A stretch of DNA of 40,564 nt from Paracoccaceae bacterium (GTDB lineage Bacteria > Pseudomonadota > Alphaproteobacteria > Rhodobacterales > Rhodobacteraceae): positions 1 through 40,564 of the forward strand of contig JABSSD010000094.1 in NCBI GenBank assembly GCA_013214575.1. The letters run 5' to 3'. Shown here in pieces: positions 35,403 through 40,564 of this stretch. How positions within the stretch are numbered: position 1 is the stretch's first letter; each line of letters begins with the position of its first letter. Position numbers and translations under genes: made by a program. Under the pieces are notes generated by a model. That model was not told where the DNA came from. It did not search any database and saw nothing but the letters and a program-made list of their open reading frames with translations.

Positions 35403-37560
35403 TTGCGCAGGGACCCCGCCATTGCGGCCGAGAAATACGGCAAGAGCGACCGGATACTGCACGCAAAACCCTTCATCGGGGAAAGCGCCGCGATTTTGGG
35501 CAGCGCCATATTTTTCAACGCCGGTCTCCGGCACAATATCGAACTGGTGGACCACTTTCCGGTGGGCAGCGAAGCCTATTTGGAACGAAAAGAGGGCACT
35601 GAAGGGTTTTGGGATTGCGCGCGCAACGGGCGAATTGCTTGGCTTCAAGCCTTGGGACCGGTCTGAGAACACGCAAACCACAGGGCAAAAACCTGCACCT
35701 TACCAATCCGAACGGGTCTATGAGGCCGTCGGCACCATCTATGAACACGGCTTTGCCTTTATCGAAGCTCCTACCGGGTCGGGCAAAACAGATATTGGGA
35801 AACATCTCGGCGCGGTGCTGCCCTCGATGTATGAAAAGATAATTCTGCAAGAGAGTTCAGATGCATCCCATCGGCGGCGCCAAGGTGCCTTTGGGCTAAT
35901 CCCTCCTGCCGTCATTAAAAACTGGGACACTCAGACCGGGTCCAATTTTCCGACAATTTCAAGCTCTCTTCTGTCCAGAGATGACATGAAAGGCAGCAGA
36001 AAAACCCGGCAGGCTGTAAGGGTCGCACAAACCGATGGCGAAATTAAACGCCTCTTTCTCAATTCCGCAGCTTGTATCATTGACGACAGCCATCGCTTTG
36101 CCTCGCGCTGGCTGTCGCCTTCAATAAGGTCACGAAACCTCGAAGAAAGCCCTTCGATCTGGACCGCGTGCCTGTCTGCAACCCTGCTGGGCAACCGCGG
36201 TCTTGACGGTCTGATGGCCTTTCACGAGAAACGGGATTCAATCTATATGTCCGCAGATTGAGCTTTCGCAGTCTCTGGCACCATTTGTCTGCCGTCGCGA
36301 GCGACATTGCATTGGTGACTCCTGAGACCGATCCCGAAAATTTTACCTATCCAGTGATAAAATCTGTCTTTCTGTGACACGCAATTCACAGAAAGACAGA
36401 CAGAAATCATTGAGGAAATCACGTCGCTCGCGGGCCAGATAAGTCAGGGATATTTAATCACCTCGATTGAAAATAAGCGTTGCCTGACATCTGAAACCAA
36501 TGCCGCAGACAAGGCGTGTCTGCACGCGCGCAACTTCTTGTCAGCCTTGCGGTCTTTGGTTCGTTTCACCCGCCACGAATGGCGCGATGGTGCGATCGGG
36601 CGCCTGTTGCGAGAAGCGGAATCCAAAAAGAAGGACGGGCGGCGGCCGGGCATTACGCACCAAGATGAATTTGATCTTTCGGTATATATCACTCCTGAAA
36701 TGAAGAAAAAGCGTGCCTGGGCCAGCAAGCCTCTTTGCGGGCGCATTGACGAGCTGCTGTTTGACCCGGCTCTGGATGAGCTGGATCAGGGCCGTGCCGA
36801 CCAAATGGTGGCTATCATTTTGCGCCATAGGCAGACTGTATTTCTGTGCGATCGTGTTGGAGCGCTGCAGGTCTATGCCCAATTGGCTGGCCAGCAGGAT
36901 TTCACACTTTTTATCCTGCATGGCGTGGCGCCCGGTTTTGGTCAAAACAGCAGTGATGTTTTTCCGCCTAGGTTGGTAGCGGCAACCGAGGGACAGGTGC
37001 TGCGAGGCCAGGCGGACTGCGTCAACCCGCTTTTGGAGGGCTATGTGAAGACAAAGGCGCCGGGCTCGCATCAGGCGCCTGGAGCAAAGGGCCAGCTGTC
37101 TGATGTCTTAGGAAAAGCCATTGGCAATTTTGCCGCTCTCGCACATTGGGATCTACGGCCGGAGCGCACGGCGTCCTTGCTTGCTTCGCTTGCCTGGTTT
37201 CTTGACCACGGAGGGTGCCAATACAAGCAGGGGCCGGAGGATCTTGGCGCATCCGTATTTGGTCAGCTCACCCTGCCAGCACTTGAGTATAGTGCCAACG
37301 AATGGAGCATCCTTCTGGACCCATCCTGGATTGCAATAAAGAAAGACATTCAGGCAAAGGCGGAGCAGGGTTCCGGGGCTGCTGCCTATATCGACATTAA
37401 CGGCGTGATGTCTTTCTTTGTTGCGCAATCGACTGATCAGATCGGCGCTGCGCGCGAGAAAATGTTTGATGTTATGGGTTTCATTCAAGACCGGGCAGGG
37501 GAGCCCGACACTTCCATTCAGGATCGTATTGCCGTTGTATTTCAGTCTGTTCAACACTGA
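35400..37560 (+). pseudogene. Decayed phospholipase-D / SF2 helicase fusion
   Basis: Five frame segments read in order as one protein. (1) 35400-35666: a PLD-like HKD motif (SDRILHAKPFIGESAAILGS, then NAGLRHNIEL), whose first half is absent. (2) About 35660-36258: a helicase first RecA domain with Walker A APTGSGKT (35767-35790), a DDSH box replacing DExH (36082-36093) and a SAT motif (about 36172-36180). (3) From 36254: SLAPFVCRRER. (4) 36309-36359: ALVTPETDPENFTYPVIKSV. (5) From 36361 to the stop at 37558-37560: a region with a motif-IV-like QTVFLCDRVGALQVYAQL but no recognisable motifs V/VI (QxxGRxxR). At least four frameshifts plus missing ends make it dead. The PLD-helicase architecture occurs in nuclease-helicase proteins, some defence-linked (inference). 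It abuts the rpsU terminator, so its 5' end is truncated. Confidence 0.75.
36363..36400. repeat. Perfect 15-bp inverted repeat at a frameshift
   Basis: TCTGTCTTTCTGTGA (36363-36377) and TCACAGAAAGACAGA (36386-36400) are exact complements around CACGCAAT. They sit exactly where the helicase relic changes frame between segments 4 and 5. Confidence 0.9.
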
Positions 37561-37931
37561 TGTTTGAGGTGGCACTGCTTTTGGGGACAGGTCTGCGGCC
37601 TTGCTGGGGGGGAGTATTGGCGTTCATGCCGCGTGTTGCTGCCTATTGGACCTCCCAAAGCGGGAGCTGCCGGTCTGGTCCGCTTGGGATTTGTGCAACG
37701 CCTCATGCAAAGCCCTGTGCAACCATCTGGCCGGTCTTTCGAAGGTCAGGAGTCTTAGTGCCAAATCAACGCCCTGTGGGTGATTTGGCTCCGGCGGTAG
37801 GGATCGACTTTGTAAATAACCTCTTGTTTTAATGAATTTATATCCGGTGATCTGAAAATAAAAGGGTCCGGAGTCGTTTCATTCAGCCTTGAGACAGTAA
37901 GACAGCTAGACAGTAAGACACCGGAAAACCT
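37561..37931. other. 371-bp gap between helicase relic and HNH gene
   Basis: Several short frames are open, but none has a start with a ribosome site or convincing composition. No clear terminator is seen for either convergent gene. The 13-base direct repeat agacagtaagaca occurs at 37892-37904 and 37908-37920 (period 16), near the HNH stop. Confidence 0.6.
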
Positions 37932-38411
37932 TTACTGATGGGGCCAATCCTGGATCCTGCTGAGCTGTTGGTCACGGAGGTTTTGCGCCTGTGTGCCTAT
38001 CTTCAGATGTAGCGGGCGAATGCAGGTGCGATTGTTGCATAAGTGACGAACTACACTCCTTTTTGTTGGTAGCTCTCCAAGCAGCCCCCAAGCGACTAAC
38101 TGGTACACCTTCTGACGGCGTCCTCTCCAATAAACCCTCTGGGGCACTGTTTTTGGGGATGTCGGTCCCTTCGTGCCAGCCACAAGACACCCTGTGTCAG
38201 TCATGGTCGCCTCGATGAGGTGCTTGCGGATGCGTTGGGCTAGTTCCTCTGGGTGGTTTTCATAGGTTTCCTTCCACCAAACTTGATCGGCCCCCCGCGC
38301 GAGAGTGAACTCCAAAAATTCATCAAATGCCTCGCAGGCTTTCAGGCATTCTCTGTAAGCGTCTTGCGCAATACACGTGCGTTTCCGAGCTAAAGGATCA
38401 GCTTTCGACAT
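37932..38411 (-). CDS. HNH endonuclease (HNH_3-like)
   Basis: 159-residue phage-type HNH nuclease. The C-terminal half matches the family: TGCLVAG...VYWRGRRQKVYQLVAWGLLG, then RHLCNNRTCIRPLHLKIGTQ and AQNLRD with His123, Cys125, Cys130, His135 and Asn144 forming the betabetaalpha-metal and zinc-like positions. The N-terminal helical half is unrecognised. ATG 38411 overlaps the upstream helicase stop by 14 bases, so both are cotranscribed and translationally coupled. Codon use is less GC-biased than in the core genes, consistent with phage origin. Confidence 0.8.
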   Translation of the reverse strand: MSKADPLARKRTCIAQDAYRECLKACEAFDEFLEFTLARGADQVWWKETYENHPEELAQRIRKHLIEATMTDTGCLVAGTKGPTSPKTVPQRVYWRGRRQKVYQLVAWGLLGELPTKRSVVRHLCNNRTCIRPLHLKIGTQAQNLRDQQLSRIQDWPHQ

Positions 38412-40119
38412 GTTTCAGGAACTTCGGTTGCCCAGCCAACATCTCGATATCATTTTTCCATGTCTGGTACCTGCGGTGTGTAGTGCTGTCCAGGAAGGGA
38501 CCGTTTCCACCGTCGTCGCCAAGATCACAATTGAGATCGAATTCTGCATCACTCATGAAGCGAGGTTTGAGCCTTGTATCCTTCAGAGAGCGCCAAGTAG
38601 CTTTGACAAAATACTCAAGAGGAAACCAAACAAACCCTTTCTCGACGGCGCCGTCATAGCTTGCTGCGAGGTCTAAAGACATGATCCGATTGTTCTCGAC
38701 CATAAGCCCTTTCCGGGCCCATACACGTTGTTGCTTCTTCGCCCAGCGAAGCCTCATGCTTTCCCAGCCCAGACGCACCAGCGCATTTCGCACTGCGTTG
38801 TCATTTCTTGCGTTCAGGTACCTAACCAGTTCCTTGAAATCGGAGCTTGGGATCACTGACACACAATATTCGGCCAGGATTGCCTCAAGGGTTTCATCAG
38901 CCTCATTGCCTGATTGAGCTTGGAGCTCCCTCATGATCGGTGTGGCATTGGCCTCGAAGCGCATGCTCTTCGGGTTGAAATCAGGAGACAGTTCTCGTGA
39001 CATCAAAGCTGAATACAGAGCAGAGAGGCGCTTGGGGTTCTTAATCTGGGTATAAACGCCGCCAACTACTTCGGAGAATTCTTCACTTCGTGGACCTTGC
39101 GCATGACCATCGTGGTCCATCTCAATATTATAATATCGACGTTCACCGCCTTCCAACCAGAGGGGTTTGTGGTTTGTTGTGAACAGGTAACAAGCTTTGA
39201 GCGGAATGGTTTTCGTAGCCTGATACTTTGGGTTTACCGTCGTCCGATCACTCGTGATGAGGTCCTTGAGTGCATTTCCCGTCTTGGACTTACTGCTGAT
39301 GTGAACCTCTTCGGCAATGATCAGTTTCTTGTCCAAAACGCGGTCGTTATGTGTGGCAACCAGCTTGCCTACGCCATCAATCTTCGCCGTATTTGATGTC
39401 CCAAATAGGGCCTCCAGTACGACGCCGATTGTTGATTTTCCGGTCCCTTTTTCCTCAGAGAACAACAGAATGGCCCAAGTAGGTTTTGACGCCTCATTTT
39501 GAAGGGACCAAGCAACCCAATCCAGGAGAATTGATCGCTGCCCTTTGTCAGGTATAGCAAACTCGAGGAACGGAAGGACGGCTCCATAGTCCCCAGCTTC
39601 TTGGTGCTGACGGTAGGCTGGCTGAGACCAGCTATTTTTGTCCCAGAGGAAGTTTCGGTAAAGCCTTGGCGAAGAGTTGCCCGGAGCAGAATAAGTTTTG
39701 CCGGACCAAATCCCGAAGGCCATCCTTGGATCTAAAGGTTCGCCCTCCGAACAAATTCGAAGTATTTTCCCGGCGTGCTGTTTGACTGTAGGTGCAAACT
39801 CAGTTCCCGCATAGTGCGCGACCATCATTGGCTTTGCCACCTTCGAGACGTCAGCCATGCCAAGCCGAGTTTCTGGAGCATTCACTTTGATGAATTTGAA
39901 GTCAGCAGTCAGGAACCAACAGGCTACTTCCAGCAAGACTTCTTCAAACCTTGCTTCCGCTGTGAATTTCGGCGGGGTAGGTGTCGTATCAGAGTCCAAA
40001 CTCGGCTGCCATGTGACGCCGGACAAGATGTCCATTTCCAAGCGCTTGAGCACTATTTCTTGCCACTCAGTTAAAGGCGGCAAATCATCGGGTTCTAGGA
40101 GATCCTCATCCGAAGCCAT
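38398..40119 (-). CDS. DUF5906 (SF3-type) phage replicative helicase
   Basis: 573-residue phage primase-helicase family protein in which only the helicase part is evident. Walker A EEKGTGKST lies at 222-230, Walker B-like LIIAEE at 266-271, motif C with Asn316 (LFTTNHKPL) and the arginine-bearing GGERRYYNIEM at 324-334. The N-terminal 200 residues are unlike known archaeo-eukaryotic-type primases. ATG 40119 has an AAAGG site; the same frame is open upstream to 40244 but contains no start codon. Similar proteins replicate phages or satellite elements. It is followed by the overlapping HNH gene. Base composition is lower in GC than the rest of the window. Confidence 0.85.
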   Translation of the reverse strand: MASDEDLLEPDDLPPLTEWQEIVLKRLEMDILSGVTWQPSLDSDTTPTPPKFTAEARFEEVLLEVACWFLTADFKFIKVNAPETRLGMADVSKVAKPMMVAHYAGTEFAPTVKQHAGKILRICSEGEPLDPRMAFGIWSGKTYSAPGNSSPRLYRNFLWDKNSWSQPAYRQHQEAGDYGAVLPFLEFAIPDKGQRSILLDWVAWSLQNEASKPTWAILLFSEEKGTGKSTIGVVLEALFGTSNTAKIDGVGKLVATHNDRVLDKKLIIAEEVHISSKSKTGNALKDLITSDRTTVNPKYQATKTIPLKACYLFTTNHKPLWLEGGERRYYNIEMDHDGHAQGPRSEEFSEVVGGVYTQIKNPKRLSALYSALMSRELSPDFNPKSMRFEANATPIMRELQAQSGNEADETLEAILAEYCVSVIPSSDFKELVRYLNARNDNAVRNALVRLGWESMRLRWAKKQQRVWARKGLMVENNRIMSLDLAASYDGAVEKGFVWFPLEYFVKATWRSLKDTRLKPRFMSDAEFDLNCDLGDDGGNGPFLDSTTHRRYQTWKNDIEMLAGQPKFLKHVES

Positions 40120-40258
40120 GTACCTTTTTCGCCTACTGATGCGAGCCTGGCAAGGAAATTCAATGGACCACTCTTTGTATTGTGGGGGGGGAGGTGTTGG
40201 CGAGAAAAGGAGGGCTGTTTTGGTTCACGTCACAGAAGATTGGGTCAAACCACCGAAA

Positions 40259-40457
40259 TTAAGCCAATAGCTGCGATGATCTCGATCGAACGTCTTGTGG
40301 AGTTTTCAAAGTGTCACCCAGATCAGTCCAACCGGTTTGCACGGTCCACTGCCGCCATTCGCTCTGAATACGTCTAACGGCAGCTTCTCTAATTGGGTGT
40401 TTGGGTCAAGCTCATTTTCCTTCTTTCTTTTGGGTCATTGTCTCTCATCCGGGTCAC
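40259..40457 (-). pseudogene. Small frameshifted gene of phage-like region
   Basis: A GTG at 40457 with a GGAGAG site opens a frame (VTRMRDNDPKERRKMSLTQT...) that stops at 40389-40391. Removing one base in the AATT stretch there joins it to a gene-like frame (IREAAVRRIQSEWRQWTVQT, then GWTDLGDTLKTP) ending at TAA 40259-40261, about 65 residues in all. I do not recognise the family. Either a dead small gene or two short genes. Confidence 0.4.
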
Positions 40458-40564
40458 GCTTCTCTCCGCAGTCTGGTTGATGCTCTGTTGGCACCGCTGC
40501 ACGCATATGTCGGATCGGCAGTGGAGAGCCTTGCTTTCAGGCGCGCTTCAAGTGGCGCAGCAGC
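40454..40564 (-). CDS. C-terminus of gene entering from the right edge
   Basis: An open minus-strand frame from the window edge (36 residues, ending TYACSGANRASTRLRREA) stops with a TGA at 40456-40454 that overlaps the next GTG start as GTGA. This is the pattern of a translationally coupled upstream gene. Too short to identify. Confidence 0.45.
   Translation of the reverse strand, partial: AAAPLEARLKARLSTADPTYACSGANRASTRLRREA

Noticed and set aside
37560-37832. 90-residue frame after the helicase relic
   Set aside because: No ribosome site, cysteine- and tryptophan-rich unlikely composition, and other frames equally open.
40183-40191. Eight-G run as a phase-variable tract
   Set aside because: It lies upstream of the helicase start in a region without a start codon in frame; no evidence that it controls a gene switch.

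Overview
The window is a chromosomal segment of an alphaproteobacterium, most likely a marine member of the Roseobacter group (Rhodobacteraceae). The evidence is the gene content and order: DUF177-rpmF-plsX-fabH-ihfA-merR-tRNA-Pro, the soxBDAG sarcosine oxidase operon, olsB and a Fur/Mur-type regulator. Codon usage is GC-rich with GC-ending codons, and a short dispersed 3'-end element of a kind I associate with this group recurs seven times. No species call is possible from sequence reading alone.

Layout. (1) Bases 1-700 hold a decayed tyrosine-integrase gene directly upstream of dusA, whose 5' end is a known integration target. (2) Bases 700-10160 hold dusA, a TSUP exporter, the minus-strand cluster ccmI-ruvX-DUF1289 with overlapping genes, and soxBDAG, which oxidises sarcosine and passes the methyl carbon to tetrahydrofolate. 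(3) Bases 10160-12660 hold a 401-bp gap with a perfect 21-bp inverted repeat, a gene-like fragment and a 12-bp tandem array, then iron superoxide dismutase, a two-domain dCTP deaminase with an 11-bp tandem array after its stop, and tRNA-Pro(GGG). (4) Bases 12700-17100 hold the lipid/ribosome cluster (DUF177, rpmF, plsX, fabH, ihfA, merR-like). A near-consensus promoter lies before ihfA, next to a perfect match to the IHF-binding consensus. (5) Bases 17100-35340 are ordinary core genes: a BamE-like lipoprotein, OlsB, an ABC-F ATPase, an acetyltransferase, an SDR, a FemAB-like transferase, tyrS, anmK, a DUF985 cupin, selO, an EEP-family protein, a DEAD-box helicase, Fur/Mur, a PEP-mutase family enzyme, an EamA transporter, enolase, a secreted metallo-beta-lactamase-fold protein and rpsU. 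(6) From about 35400, immediately after the rpsU terminator, to the right edge the sequence is accessory. It contains a badly frameshifted remnant of a phospholipase-D/SF2-helicase fusion, then a minus-strand phage-like module (DUF5906/SF3 replicative helicase, HNH nuclease and two further partial or broken small genes) entering from beyond the right edge.

How it fits together. Most of the window is housekeeping. The two accessory ends look like remains of mobile DNA: an integrase relic at dusA on the left, and a nuclease-helicase relic plus a phage replication module on the right. I see no intact new multi-gene system. The most informative points are the decayed PLD-helicase with a perfect 15-bp inverted repeat at one frameshift, the dispersed 3' element family, the IHF site at ihfA, and the coding-like remnant and tandem repeats upstream of sodB.
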